Of a stretch of DNA of 64,000 bases, positions 43,780 to 52,544 are shown one piece after another. The notes under the pieces were generated by a model. It did no database searches and was not told the origin of the DNA. It saw nothing but the letters and a program-made list of their open reading frames with translations. The position numbers were made by a program, and so were the translations under genes. The DNA comes from Erysipelatoclostridium sp. An173. GTDB taxonomy: Bacteria > Bacillota_I > Bacilli_A > Erysipelotrichales > Coprobacillaceae. The stretch's first letter is position 1. Every line of letters begins with the position of its first letter. The stretch is taken from positions 43,876 to 107,875 of the forward strand of contig NZ_NFKR01000006.1 in assembly GCF_002160495.1 (NCBI RefSeq), written 5' to 3'.

Positions 43780-45243
43780 GTGAATGAATATGATTTAATC
43801 AACGCCTATTTAAACTTGATTTTTGATAGTAGTCCTACATATTTTAATCGTTTATTAGATGGTTATCGTGGATTGTGTCAATTAAGAAAATGGATGCAAG
43901 AAAGAAACATTATATTAGATGCCATTGAAGAAATTAATTTTGACATGTTTATTGATTTTACTAAGGCAAGATCAATTGACCAGATAACAGAACGTTTTAC
44001 CCCTGAACAATATCAACAAATAAAAGACTATGTGTTACAACAGCGAGATAAATATCAAATAGTAGTTTTAGCAAGTTTTGATTATAGTGAACCAATTAAT
44101 ACTTATTTAACTTCTTTGCAAATTGTTGATGATTTAAGCAGTGAAAGAGTAAGTGTAATTAATTGTCATCGTTTATTAAATAAAGATGATTTGTCATTTT
44201 ATGGACCATTTAAACATTTTGTTACTGCTCTTTATCAAATTGATCGCTGGCCTGGTTTTTTAATTTTCAAGGGAGATCAATGTGTTTTTACACCGGTGTA
44301 TACTACTAAAGATATTGAAGAAATCATGTTTAAAATTGAGCATGATACAATTTTTTCAATTCGCTATTTAAGTCCTTATGATAGTTTTTTTGTCCAATTA
44401 AGTGATTTGCATTTAGGAAGTAAAAAGAAAAACTTAGGACGTATTGCTTTGGAAAAAAGTTTAGATGAAACTATACCAATGTTAAAATCATACTATCAGC
44501 TTAAGTTTTTAATTACAGGTGATTTAATGAATTCGCCTAATCGTAAAAATATGTATGAAGTAGATGATTTTATGAAAATGTTAAAAAATAAATATAAATC
44601 TGATGTATCTTTTATTTTAGGTAATCATGATGTTATTGTTCATGGTTTAAATATATTTAAACGTCAAAAAAGTAAAGTAATTGCTTTTTTACTTAGTGAA
44701 AAAATTAAAGTATTTGAAGATGAAAAAATAATTTTAATTAAAATTGATTCTACTGGTGAAGGAAATTTAGCTAGAGGAAAAGTTGGTCAAAAACAGCTTG
44801 ATGCTATTGATGAAGAGTTAGCAGCTATTGAAGATATTAATAAATATACTCTTATTGCTATGTTGCATCATCATTTATTTCCAATTACACGCGATGATTT
44901 TTTGAAGCAAAGATGGCGTGAAAAGCTTTTTGTTGGAAAAATAATTGACAGTACTAAAGCTTTAGTTGATAGTAGAGAGTTAGTAAAATGGTTAAGAAAA
45001 CATAATATTCAATATGTTTTACATGGTCATAAGCATTTGCCTTTTTTTACGTTCCAAGAAGGAATGTATGTCATTGCTGCTGGTTCGGCTTGTGGTAGTG
45101 GAGCTAAGGAATTTAAGAGTCGTTATTTAAGTTATAATATTTTAAAATATGATCATCGATATAAACGTTTTAAATATTGTTTTATTATTTATGATGATAT
45201 TACGTTACAAGATCGTCAAAGAATTATTATTAATTTATTTTAG
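43780..45243 (+). CDS. Calcineurin-like metallophosphoesterase with an N-terminal domain
   Basis: This is a 487-aa product with a GTG start after AAGGAGG. The C-terminal half is a complete metallophosphoesterase: LSDLHLGS (~210), LITGDLMN, ILGNHDVIV, MLHHHLFPI and VLHGHKHLPFF, all metal-binding residues present. The first ~200 residues form a separate domain with no motif I recognise (YLNLIFDSSPTYFNRLLDGY, VVLASFDYSEPINTYL). No signal peptide, so it is cytoplasmic. It starts a set with a dehydrogenase-like gene and an amylase gene (9- and 17-bp gaps). Confidence 0.85.
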   Translation: MNEYDLINAYLNLIFDSSPTYFNRLLDGYRGLCQLRKWMQERNIILDAIEEINFDMFIDFTKARSIDQITERFTPEQYQQIKDYVLQQRDKYQIVVLASFDYSEPINTYLTSLQIVDDLSSERVSVINCHRLLNKDDLSFYGPFKHFVTALYQIDRWPGFLIFKGDQCVFTPVYTTKDIEEIMFKIEHDTIFSIRYLSPYDSFFVQLSDLHLGSKKKNLGRIALEKSLDETIPMLKSYYQLKFLITGDLMNSPNRKNMYEVDDFMKMLKNKYKSDVSFILGNHDVIVHGLNIFKRQKSKVIAFLLSEKIKVFEDEKIILIKIDSTGEGNLARGKVGQKQLDAIDEELAAIEDINKYTLIAMLHHHLFPITRDDFLKQRWREKLFVGKIIDSTKALVDSRELVKWLRKHNIQYVLHGHKHLPFFTFQEGMYVIAAGSACGSGAKEFKSRYLSYNILKYDHRYKRFKYCFIIYDDITLQDRQRIIINLF

Positions 45244-45252
45244 GAGTAAAAG

Positions 45253-46635
45253 ATGGATTTGATTGATAAAATAAATGATGAAAAAACTGGTGGGGCTTTA
45301 TTATATTGTTTTACAAAAGGTTATGGTTCGGTACCAATGAATGTTTATAATATAGTTTTACCATTACTTACTAATGAGATTTTTCAAGAGGAATTAAAAA
45401 AAGAAACAGATTTTCAAAAATGTGTTAATGCTTGTATTCAAAAAGATAATGATTTTGTAAAAAAGGTGACCGAAAAAATTAGTGAATATGAGGAGATGAC
45501 AAGCCGTTTTTTAGCGATTTTATTACTAAATCATGAATTGGAATTTAAAATTGAAAATGGCATCATGAGTGGTAATTGTCGTGTGATTGAAAAATATGAT
45601 TTAAAAATGCCATATATTTTAGGAAAAATGTTGCAAGGTAAAGAGTATGAGGAAATTATAATGATGTTAAAAGGTGATTTTAAAATTGTTTTTTTAGATC
45701 GTGAAACTTTAGGAAGTGATATTGATTGTAGTTGTTTAAATCAATATGGTAATGCGATTATTTATGAACAAACTGAAGTAGATGAAGTAAGCAAGCGAAT
45801 TGAGGATGCTAGTATTGTAATTACTAATAAACATATATTAGGCCCTGAGCAATTAAAAAATGCTACTAAATTAAAATTAATTTGTGTAACGGCAACAGGT
45901 GTAAACAATATTGATTTAGAATATTGTAAGTTAGCTAATATCGCTGTATGTAATGTAAAAGGATATTCAACTAATGCAGTTGCGCAGCATACTTTTGCTT
46001 TATTGCTAGATTTGTATAATAAAAATCACTATTATCATAATTATATTGCTTCTGGTAATTATGCTTCTAGTTCAATGTTTACTCATTTAGGACATAGTTT
46101 TCATGAATTAGATAATAAAGTATGGGGAATTGTTGGTATGGGTGATATTGGTCGTAAAGTAGCTAATCTTGCTGAAGCTTTTGGTTGTCAAGTACAATAT
46201 TATTCTACTAGTGGTCGTAATAATCAGGCGCAGTTTAAACGAGTTGATTTTGATACTTTATTGAAAACTAGTGATATAATTACAATTCATGCTCCTTTAA
46301 ATAAACAAACTGAATATTTGTTTGATGAAGAAGCATTTGCGAAAATGAAAAATAGTGCTTATTTAATTAACGTTGGAAGAGGAAAGATTGTTAAGGAAAC
46401 AGCATTAGTTGATGCTTTGAAAAATCATTTAATTGCTGGAGCTGGTTTAGATGTATTTGAAAACGAGCCAATTAAAGCTGATAGCAAACTTTTAGAAATT
46501 CAAGATCCAACTAGACTGTTAATGACTCCTCATATTGCTTGGGCACCTGTGGAAACACGTAATCGAGTTATTGAAGAAGTATGCTTAAATATTGAAAGTT
46601 TTAAAAAAGGTAGTTTTAGAAATAGATGTAATTAA
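45253..46635 (+). CDS. D-isomer-specific 2-hydroxyacid dehydrogenase with an extra N-terminal domain
   Basis: The C-terminal ~310 residues (150-460) are a D-2-hydroxyacid dehydrogenase: KLICVTATGVNNIDLEYC, VWGIVGMGDIGRKVANLA (NAD+ site), ITIHAPLNKQTEYLF with the catalytic-region Arg in INVGRGKIVKE, Glu in DVFENEP and His in TPHIAWAP. The first ~140 residues (GGALLYCFTKGYGSVPMNVY, IVLPLLTNEIFQEELKKET, SRFLAILLLNHELEFKI) are an additional mostly helical domain not usual for the family. The substrate is unknown. Confidence 0.85.
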   Translation: MDLIDKINDEKTGGALLYCFTKGYGSVPMNVYNIVLPLLTNEIFQEELKKETDFQKCVNACIQKDNDFVKKVTEKISEYEEMTSRFLAILLLNHELEFKIENGIMSGNCRVIEKYDLKMPYILGKMLQGKEYEEIIMMLKGDFKIVFLDRETLGSDIDCSCLNQYGNAIIYEQTEVDEVSKRIEDASIVITNKHILGPEQLKNATKLKLICVTATGVNNIDLEYCKLANIAVCNVKGYSTNAVAQHTFALLLDLYNKNHYYHNYIASGNYASSSMFTHLGHSFHELDNKVWGIVGMGDIGRKVANLAEAFGCQVQYYSTSGRNNQAQFKRVDFDTLLKTSDIITIHAPLNKQTEYLFDEEAFAKMKNSAYLINVGRGKIVKETALVDALKNHLIAGAGLDVFENEPIKADSKLLEIQDPTRLLMTPHIAWAPVETRNRVIEEVCLNIESFKKGSFRNRCN

Positions 46636-46652
46636 TTTTTGAGGTTAAAAAT

Positions 46653-48095
46653 ATGCAAAAAGTAATGATGCAATATTTCCAATGGTATTTACCTAATGAT
46701 GGTAAACACTGGCAAAGACTTAAAGCTGAGGCGAAAAATTTAAAAGCTGCAGGATTTGATGCTCTTTGGTTGCCACCTGCTTATAAAGGACAAGGTGGTA
46801 TTAATGATGTCGGCTATGGTGTTTATGATTTATATGATTTAGGTGAATTTGATCAAAAGGGAACTATTAGAACTAAATATGGAACTAAAGATGAATATTT
46901 AGAAGCTATAGCTCAACTCCATCGTTATCAAATTGAAGTTTATGGTGATATGGTTTTAAATCATCGGATGGGTGCTGATGGAACAGAATTAGTAACAGCC
47001 GTTGAAAATGATATGTTTGATCGTAATGAAGTGATTTCTGATAAAGAACAGATTGAAGCCTGGACTCGATTTGATTTTAAAGGCAGAAATGGTAAATATT
47101 CTAATTTCATTTGGAATGAAAGCTGTTTTGATGGTGTCGATTATGACGAAAGAAAAAAGCGCCATGCTATTTATGAATTCGATGGTGATAGCTGGGATCA
47201 GTTAGTAGATAATGAAAATGGTAATTATGATTATCTAATGGGAGCTGATGTTGATTTTAATAATCAGACTGTTGTTGATGAGTTAATTCGATTTGGTAAA
47301 TGGTATCTTGATTTTACAAATGTTGATGGTTTTCGTTTAGATGCTGTCAAACATATCGATTTTACTTTTTTTACAAGATGGTTAAAAGAGCTTCGTAATT
47401 ATAGTAATCGTGATTTGTTTGCCGTTGGTGAATATTGGCATGGTGATGTTAATAAATTATTACATTATTTAGAAGTATCTAATTATTGCATGTCATTATT
47501 TGATGTTACTTTACATTTTAAATTTCATTATATTTCCAGTAGTAATGGAACTTTTGATATGGGATCTATTTTTGAAGATACTTTAGTTAAAAAAGCACCT
47601 GATTATGCAGTTACTTTTGTTGAAAACCACGATAGTCAACCAGGACAGTCATTACAAAGTTCAGTTGCTAACTGGTTTAAACCGATTGCTTATGCCTTGA
47701 TTTTATTACGACAATATGGCTATCCTTGTGTATTTTATGGTGATTATTACGGAATACCAGAATATAACGTTGATTCGTTTAAAGATGTAATAGATAAAAT
47801 GATAAAAGTCCGAAAAGAACTTATGTATGGTAAAGAACATAACTATTTTGATGATAATAATATTGTTGGCTGGAGTTATGAAGGTGATAGTCAACATTTA
47901 AATAGTGGATTTGCAGTTATTGTAAATGATGGGCCAGGTGGTCAAAAGAAAATGTATGTTGGAAAAAAACATGCAAATGAAACATTTGTTGATTGTTTAA
48001 ACAATGTATTGGAAGAAGTAATTATTGATAAAGATGGTTTTGGTATATTTTTAGTTAATGGTGGTTCAGTATCTGTTTGGACAAAAAAAATTTAA
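46653..48095 (+). CDS. Cytoplasmic alpha-amylase (GH13)
   Basis: The 480-aa product has no signal peptide and matches the AmyS/MalS cytoplasmic type: VMMQYFQWYLPNDGKHWQ, LWLPPAYKG, GDMVLNHRMGADGTE, the catalytic Asp in DGFRLDAVKHI, acid/base Glu in FAVGEYWHG and the transition-state Asp in FVENHDSQPGQS. It probably degrades intracellular glycogen or imported maltodextrins. GAGG lies 8 bases before the ATG. Confidence 0.96.
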   Translation: MQKVMMQYFQWYLPNDGKHWQRLKAEAKNLKAAGFDALWLPPAYKGQGGINDVGYGVYDLYDLGEFDQKGTIRTKYGTKDEYLEAIAQLHRYQIEVYGDMVLNHRMGADGTELVTAVENDMFDRNEVISDKEQIEAWTRFDFKGRNGKYSNFIWNESCFDGVDYDERKKRHAIYEFDGDSWDQLVDNENGNYDYLMGADVDFNNQTVVDELIRFGKWYLDFTNVDGFRLDAVKHIDFTFFTRWLKELRNYSNRDLFAVGEYWHGDVNKLLHYLEVSNYCMSLFDVTLHFKFHYISSSNGTFDMGSIFEDTLVKKAPDYAVTFVENHDSQPGQSLQSSVANWFKPIAYALILLRQYGYPCVFYGDYYGIPEYNVDSFKDVIDKMIKVRKELMYGKEHNYFDDNNIVGWSYEGDSQHLNSGFAVIVNDGPGGQKKMYVGKKHANETFVDCLNNVLEEVIIDKDGFGIFLVNGGSVSVWTKKI

Positions 48096-48187
48096 AACCT
48101 TTTTATCGGTGTTTAATAGATGTTTTCTGTTTAATAAAAAACAAACTTTTATTTATAATATAGTTGTAAATAAAGGAGGAACTAAAT

Positions 48188-48352
48188 ATGAAATATGCAG
48201 TTTTAAATGGAAAACTAACACATGCTAATAAAGTTCCTAAAGGAACGATTGCTCGAGAATTTGGTTATTCGAATTATCCAGTAATCGCTTGTAAAGGAAA
48301 ACATCGATCTTACTGGAAATATGTAAGTGTTAATAAAGCTAATTATGCTTAA
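48188..48352 (+). CDS. Small basic hypothetical protein, 54 aa
   Basis: The ATG at 48188 follows a perfect AAAGGAGG. The peptide starts MKYAVLNGKLTHANKVPKGT, with IAREFGYSNYPVIACKGKHR and SYWKYVSVNKANYA. It is strongly basic with aromatic residues and could bind nucleic acid, but I recognise no family. It has its own terminator overlapping the stop codon, and a T-rich promoter-like stretch precedes it. The good RBS, codon use and terminator make it a real gene in my view. Confidence 0.65.
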   Translation: MKYAVLNGKLTHANKVPKGTIAREFGYSNYPVIACKGKHRSYWKYVSVNKANYA

Positions 48353-48378
48353 AAATTCCTCTTATGAGGAATTTTTAA
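48351..48378. terminator. Terminator between the 54-aa gene and spmB
   Basis: AAAAATTCCTC (48351-48361) and GAGGAATTTTT (48366-48376) form an 11-bp stem with a TTAT loop. It serves both convergent genes, overlapping both stop codons. Confidence 0.85.
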
Positions 48379-48884
48379 GTTATAAAAACTAAATAACTAA
48401 TAACAGCTAGTAAACAGGCAATGAAATCTAACCAGAGGCCTAATTTTAAAGCATAGCGACTATTTTTTATTTTGATGCTACCAAAATATAATGTTACTAC
48501 ATAAAAAGTAGTGTCGCTGCCAGTTTGAATTATTGAACCAAGAATACTATAGGGATGATCGACGCCATAGTTTACAAATAAATCGTTTAAAATTGCCAGT
48601 GATCCATTTGCTGAAAAAGGACGAATGATCATCATCATAAAAACATCAACTGGAATATTAATAGTCTTAATTATATTATGAAATATTGATTCTAAAATAG
48701 TTGTTAAACCGCAATTTTGAAAACAGACGACCCATAAAGTAAATGCCATCATAGTAGGAAATAATGTTATTAATAATTTACTGCCCTCTTTAACACCATC
48801 TAAAAACTCTTTAAAAATATCTACTTTTTTTATTGCAGCTTCAATTAAAGCAACTGCAATAATAATTAAAACCAAACTATCCAT
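48375..48884 (-). CDS. spmB: Spore maturation protein SpmB-like
   Basis: The ~169-aa membrane protein has a nucleoside-recognition/gate-like fold: FPTMMAFTLWVVCFQNCGL, PVDVFMMMIIRPFSANGSLAIL and IQTGSDTTFYVVTLYFGSI. It follows spmA and dacB in the same order as in B. subtilis, where the three affect spore cortex maturation. The ATG at 48884 overlaps the end of spmA; a TTG at 48893 is an alternative. Confidence 0.85.
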   Translation of the reverse strand: MDSLVLIIIAVALIEAAIKKVDIFKEFLDGVKEGSKLLITLFPTMMAFTLWVVCFQNCGLTTILESIFHNIIKTINIPVDVFMMMIIRPFSANGSLAILNDLFVNYGVDHPYSILGSIIQTGSDTTFYVVTLYFGSIKIKNSRYALKLGLWLDFIACLLAVISYLVFIT

Positions 48885-49449
48885 AATGTTCAATCACTTT
48901 ACTTACAACAATACCAATAACAGTTATAATAAAACCGATTGCAAGACTATAGATAAAAAAGCCAAGTACGTTTTGACTACCATAGCTTTGCCTTAATGTC
49001 ATCATTGTGGATGGTATTAATGAAAAACCAGTTGTATTCATAATTACTAAAAGCATCATTTCTTTACAAGGGATTTTTTTATTAGTTTGATATTTTGTTA
49101 ATGCTTGCATTGCTTTTAAACCACTAATCGACGCTAAAGAACCAACACCTAACATATTAGCGATAAAATTTGTTGATAAATATAAATAAGCTTCTTTATC
49201 TTCGATTACTTTGCCATAAATTAATTTTAAAACTGGTTTTAAAATTAATGAGAGATGATTAATCAATCCCGATGCTCTGATAATATTTAATAAGCCATTC
49301 CATAAACAAGCACTTAATACTAAAATTTTAATTAAATCAAAAACTTGTTGTGGTGAACTTAAAATAGCAGATAATAGCTGTGATTGATTATGGGTAAAAA
49401 ATGACATTGAAATAAAAATAATTAAACCGTATTTAAAAACCTTAGCCAT
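48877..49449 (-). CDS. spmA: Spore maturation protein SpmA-like
   Basis: The 190-aa membrane protein has LSACLWNGLLNIIRASGLINHLS, LYLSTNFIANMLGVGSLASISGLKAMQAL, and MMLLVIMNTTGFSLIPSTMMTLR, matching SpmA, with a partner SpmB downstream. It overlaps dacB by 8 bp and spmB by 8 bp, so the three are one transcript. Presence of the set argues that the organism makes spores. Confidence 0.88.
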   Translation of the reverse strand: MAKVFKYGLIIFISMSFFTHNQSQLLSAILSSPQQVFDLIKILVLSACLWNGLLNIIRASGLINHLSLILKPVLKLIYGKVIEDKEAYLYLSTNFIANMLGVGSLASISGLKAMQALTKYQTNKKIPCKEMMLLVIMNTTGFSLIPSTMMTLRQSYGSQNVLGFFIYSLAIGFIITVIGIVVSKVIEHYG

Positions 49450-50467
49450 AGAAAAGATCCTTTAAGACCATTTTAAAGCCTATAAAAAAATTGTATGGAA
49501 CTACTTTTTCCCTAGCTACAGGCTGATCATTTAATGATACAATGATTTCATCATTTTCAAATGAAACATCAACTTTATCATTTTCTTGTTTATTTACAAA
49601 AATATCAAAATCTAAATAATATTGCTGTTGTTTATATTCAACGATACCTTTAGAAAAAATCTTGGTTTCTTCTAATTTATCAAAACATTCCTCATATTTT
49701 TTTTCATGAAACTCAAAGTCATTGCCACAATTAAAAGTTACAATTATTAAATCTAAATCATTTTTTCGAGCCATTGTAACTAAAGTGCGTTTAGCTTTTT
49801 TGGTATAACCAGTTTTACCACCGATACAATATTTATAATTAGTAAGCAGTTTATTTTTATTTTGCCAGGTACCATTACCATCTTCTCTAGTATATTTAAC
49901 AGTTGATACGATTTCATTAAAGATAGGATTTTGATGGCAATAAGCCATTAAACGGGCCATGTCATAAACAGTAGACTGATTACCGTTATCTTCTTCATCA
50001 AGTCCAGTTGGATTAGAAAAGGTTGTACTATGCAATTGTAATTGTTTTGCCTTGTTATTCATCATATCAACAAACTTGTTAACTTCTTTTCCGACTGCTT
50101 TAGCAATCATTACTGCTGCATCATTACCACTACGAAGCATTAGACCATATAGTAAATCACGAAGACTGATTTTATCACCTATATGTATATAAATACCACT
50201 GCCCCAGGCATGATTGATTGTTTCATCAACAGTGATGATTGTATCTAAATCCATATTTTCAATTGCAATGATACAGGTCATGATTTTAGAAATTGAAGCA
50301 ACACTTTGGATATAGTCTTCATTACTACCTTCAATGACGATTTGATTGGCGGCTTCCATCACGATATAACTTTTACCTTGAAATGATACCGGTTCGGTAG
50401 CATTTAATTTAGTTGTATTCATTGGTAAAAGTAATGAAATAATTATATTGAATATCACAAAATTCAC
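49442..50467 (-). CDS. dacB: D-alanyl-D-alanine carboxypeptidase (DacB/DacF-like)
   Basis: The 341-aa product starts at a GTG preceded by AGGGGTGAG and has an N-terminal signal-like hydrophobic segment (VIFNIIISLLLP). Penicillin-binding motifs are present: SxxK in ASISKIMT (nucleophile Ser), SxN in MLRSGNDAAVM and KTG in CIGGKTGYTKKAKRT. It trims peptidoglycan stem peptides; linkage to spmA-spmB suggests a role in spore cortex. A PBP5-like C-terminal part appears short. Confidence 0.9.
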   Translation of the reverse strand: MNFVIFNIIISLLLPMNTTKLNATEPVSFQGKSYIVMEAANQIVIEGSNEDYIQSVASISKIMTCIIAIENMDLDTIITVDETINHAWGSGIYIHIGDKISLRDLLYGLMLRSGNDAAVMIAKAVGKEVNKFVDMMNNKAKQLQLHSTTFSNPTGLDEEDNGNQSTVYDMARLMAYCHQNPIFNEIVSTVKYTREDGNGTWQNKNKLLTNYKYCIGGKTGYTKKAKRTLVTMARKNDLDLIIVTFNCGNDFEFHEKKYEECFDKLEETKIFSKGIVEYKQQQYYLDFDIFVNKQENDKVDVSFENDEIIVSLNDQPVAREKVVPYNFFIGFKMVLKDLFYG

Positions 50468-50720
50468 TATTACTCACCCCTAGTAGTCTATGCATCAAAT
50501 GTTTTTTTAGACTTAATTAAAGTAATATCAATCTAGATATTTTAAAAGGTTTTATAGCAATAGTTAATATTTAATTAAAAAAGATAGTTTAATTATAATT
50601 ATGGTAATATTAGAATTTATTGATTTTAATAAAAATATATGGAAGTATAAAACTACGATTAAATTTTGTTGCTTTTGGCAAACTTTTCAGTATAATGATA
50701 AAAAAGTAGGTGAGATAAAT

Positions 50721-51446
50721 ATGGAAAGATTACAAAAAGCAATTGCAGCAAGCGGCTATACATCAAGAAGAAAAGCTGAAGATTTAATTATTCAAGGTAA
50801 GGTTGCCGTAAATGGAGAAATTGTTACTGAATTAGGGACTAAAGTAAAAAAAGGTGATTTTATTACGGTAGATGGAAAACCAATTGTTACAGAAAATAAA
50901 GTCTATTATTTATTTTATAAACCTAAAGGATGCGTTTGTACTTTAGATGATGAATTTGACCGTCCTAAAGTAACTGATTATTTTACAGATGTTAAAGAAA
51001 GAATTTATCCAGTTGGTCGTTTAGATTATGATACAACAGGTTTATTAATTATGTCTAATGACGGTGAATTTGCAAATATGATCATGCATCCACGTTATCA
51101 TTTAGAAAAGATTTACGAAGTTTCCATTAATGGATTGATAAACGGTGCTACTTTACACAAACTTGAAAAAGGAATTTATCTAGAAGGTGTAAAGACATTA
51201 CCTTGTAAAATTAAAGTTATCAACAAAGATACTGAACATAAAACAACAGTACTGCAAATTAAACTTTATGAAGGGAAAAATCGACAAGTTAAAAAAATGT
51301 TTGAAAGTGTTGGACATCCTGTAAAAAGATTGCATCGATTAAGTGTAGGATGTGTAAATTTAAAAGGATTGACACCAGGAACATATCGAATTTTAAAACC
51401 GCAAGAAGTAAAAGATTTGAAAAAATTAGTTAATGGTAAAAAATAG
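50721..51446 (+). CDS. rluB: 23S rRNA pseudouridine synthase (RluB/RsuA family)
   Basis: The 241-aa product has an N-terminal S4 domain (MERLQKAIAASGYTSRRKAE) and a pseudouridine synthase domain: KPKGCVCTLDD, PVGRLDYDTTGLLIMSNDG with the catalytic Asp, and LYEGKNRQVKKMFESVGHPV. It is divergent from dacB; in B. subtilis rluB follows dacB-spmA-spmB on the same strand, so the neighbourhood is rearranged. The ATG at 50721 follows TAGGTGAG; the open frame upstream (to 50601) lacks an RBS. Confidence 0.93.
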   Translation: MERLQKAIAASGYTSRRKAEDLIIQGKVAVNGEIVTELGTKVKKGDFITVDGKPIVTENKVYYLFYKPKGCVCTLDDEFDRPKVTDYFTDVKERIYPVGRLDYDTTGLLIMSNDGEFANMIMHPRYHLEKIYEVSINGLINGATLHKLEKGIYLEGVKTLPCKIKVINKDTEHKTTVLQIKLYEGKNRQVKKMFESVGHPVKRLHRLSVGCVNLKGLTPGTYRILKPQEVKDLKKLVNGKK

Positions 51447-51507
51447 AATTAAAATATGACAAATATTTTAAATTGATTAGTGCATACTATTTTTTGGGTG
51501 ATGAAAA

Positions 51508-51747
51508 ATGAGAATACAAATAGTTGAACCGCAAAATAAAATTGAATGTGGAATCTGCAAAGCAGAAGGTGACTGGATTAAAAGAATTAATATTCGGGGG
51601 ATTCAGGCTCTATATTGTATCAAATGTGATACGGTTACAATGTTTACTAAAATGCCTTCAAAATATGTATATAAGGCGTTAAAAAAAGAAACAGATAATA
51701 TTAAAATGGCACATTATCTTCATCAAGCGGAAGATAAAGATAAATAA
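51508..51747 (+). CDS. Small zinc-ribbon-like protein, 79 aa
   Basis: Cys14-x2-Cys17 and Cys37-x2-Cys40 (IECGICKAEGDW and LYCIKCDTVTMF) form a likely zinc ribbon, followed by a charged C-terminal helix (YVYKALKKETDNIKMAHYL). Function unknown. It lies between rluB and the T-box leader; GGGTGATG sits before the ATG. Confidence 0.7.
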   Translation: MRIQIVEPQNKIECGICKAEGDWIKRINIRGIQALYCIKCDTVTMFTKMPSKYVYKALKKETDNIKMAHYLHQAEDKDK

Positions 51748-51751
51748 TTTA

Positions 51752-51780
51752 TTGACTTTAAAATAATAAATATGTAGAAT
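51752..51780 (+). promoter_or_regulatory. Promoter of the thrS T-box transcript
   Basis: TTGACT (51752-51757), a 17-bp spacer and TAGAAT (51775-51780). Confidence 0.75.
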
Positions 51781-51786
51781 TGTATT

Positions 51787-52002
51787 TGAAATTAGATGCG
51801 ATAATTTAGGACATGTCTAAGTAACTCTTTGATTTAGAGAAAAGGCGGCTGGTGAAAGCCTTGATAAGAATATTTAGGTACTCCCTAATATGCAACACTC
51901 GAAAGAGAATGTCGGTAGTGCGTTATAGCTTAGAGGTTATTTTTAATAACGAAAAAAGGTGGTACCACGATACTCTCGTCCTTTGGATGAGGGTATTTTT
52001 TA
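51787..52002 (+). ncRNA. T-box leader, probably threonine-specific
   Basis: The T-box bulge sequence AGGTGGTACCACG lies at 51957-51969, followed by a terminator hairpin (TACTCTCGTCC / GGATGAGGGTA, then Ts to ~52002). Stem I has the distal-loop pattern GGCGGCTGGTGAAAGCC. A candidate specifier ACU (Thr) lies in TTAGGTACTCC near 51875-51880. Threonine is supported mainly by thrS downstream. Uncharged tRNA-Thr would stabilise the antiterminator and switch both genes on. Confidence 0.88.
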
Positions 52003-52019
52003 TTAAAGGAGAATTTCAG

Positions 52020-52544
52020 ATGGCTAAATTAGTATATCCTGATTATCAACATGAATCGATGATGAAAGATTATCTTCAAGAAACATATGCCTTTGGTGAA
52101 AAATATGTTAATGGTGATGGTGGATGTCAATTTTATCAAGATTACCATAAATGGATTAAAAGAGAAAAGCAAAATCATTTAGGAATAAATCTTGAACCTG
52201 GTTTTGTACCAGCAACAACATATTTTTATCTTGAAAATGATCAAATTGTCGGAACCATTAATTTACGTCATTGTCTAAATAATTGTTTAATTAATCATGG
52301 CGGTCATATTGGTTATAGTATTTTGCCTAGTATGCGTAAAAAAGGCTATGCAACAGCGATGTTAAAAGAAGTAATTGAAATTTGTAAACGATGGGAAATT
52401 TATCCGATTTTACTTACATGCAACCAGGAAAATATTGCTTCTAAAAAAACAATTGAAAAATGTGGCGGTAAATTAGAAAATAAATATTATGATGAAAAAA
52501 CAAAAGAAACTGTTTTACGTTTCTGGATAGGAGAGAAAAAATGA
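52020..52544 (+). CDS. GNAT-family acetyltransferase in the thrS operon
   Basis: The 174-aa product shows GNAT features: YFYLENDQIVGTINLRHCLN, HGGHIGYSILPSMRKKGYATAMLKEV (acetyl-CoA pyrophosphate loop) and CNQENIASKKTIEKCGGKLEN. The start at 52020 is set by AAAGGAG just after the T-box terminator; longer frames into the leader are not real. It is the first gene after the T-box and overlaps thrS by 4 bp (ATGA), so it is controlled like a tRNA synthetase. Its substrate is unknown; an aminoacyl compound or tRNA-related target is speculation. Confidence 0.88.
   Translation: MAKLVYPDYQHESMMKDYLQETYAFGEKYVNGDGGCQFYQDYHKWIKREKQNHLGINLEPGFVPATTYFYLENDQIVGTINLRHCLNNCLINHGGHIGYSILPSMRKKGYATAMLKEVIEICKRWEIYPILLTCNQENIASKKTIEKCGGKLENKYYDEKTKETVLRFWIGEKK

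Noticed and set aside
51852..52019. N-terminal extension of the GNAT protein upstream of thrS
   Set aside because: It runs through the T-box antiterminator/terminator; the RBS and ATG at 52020 are much better.
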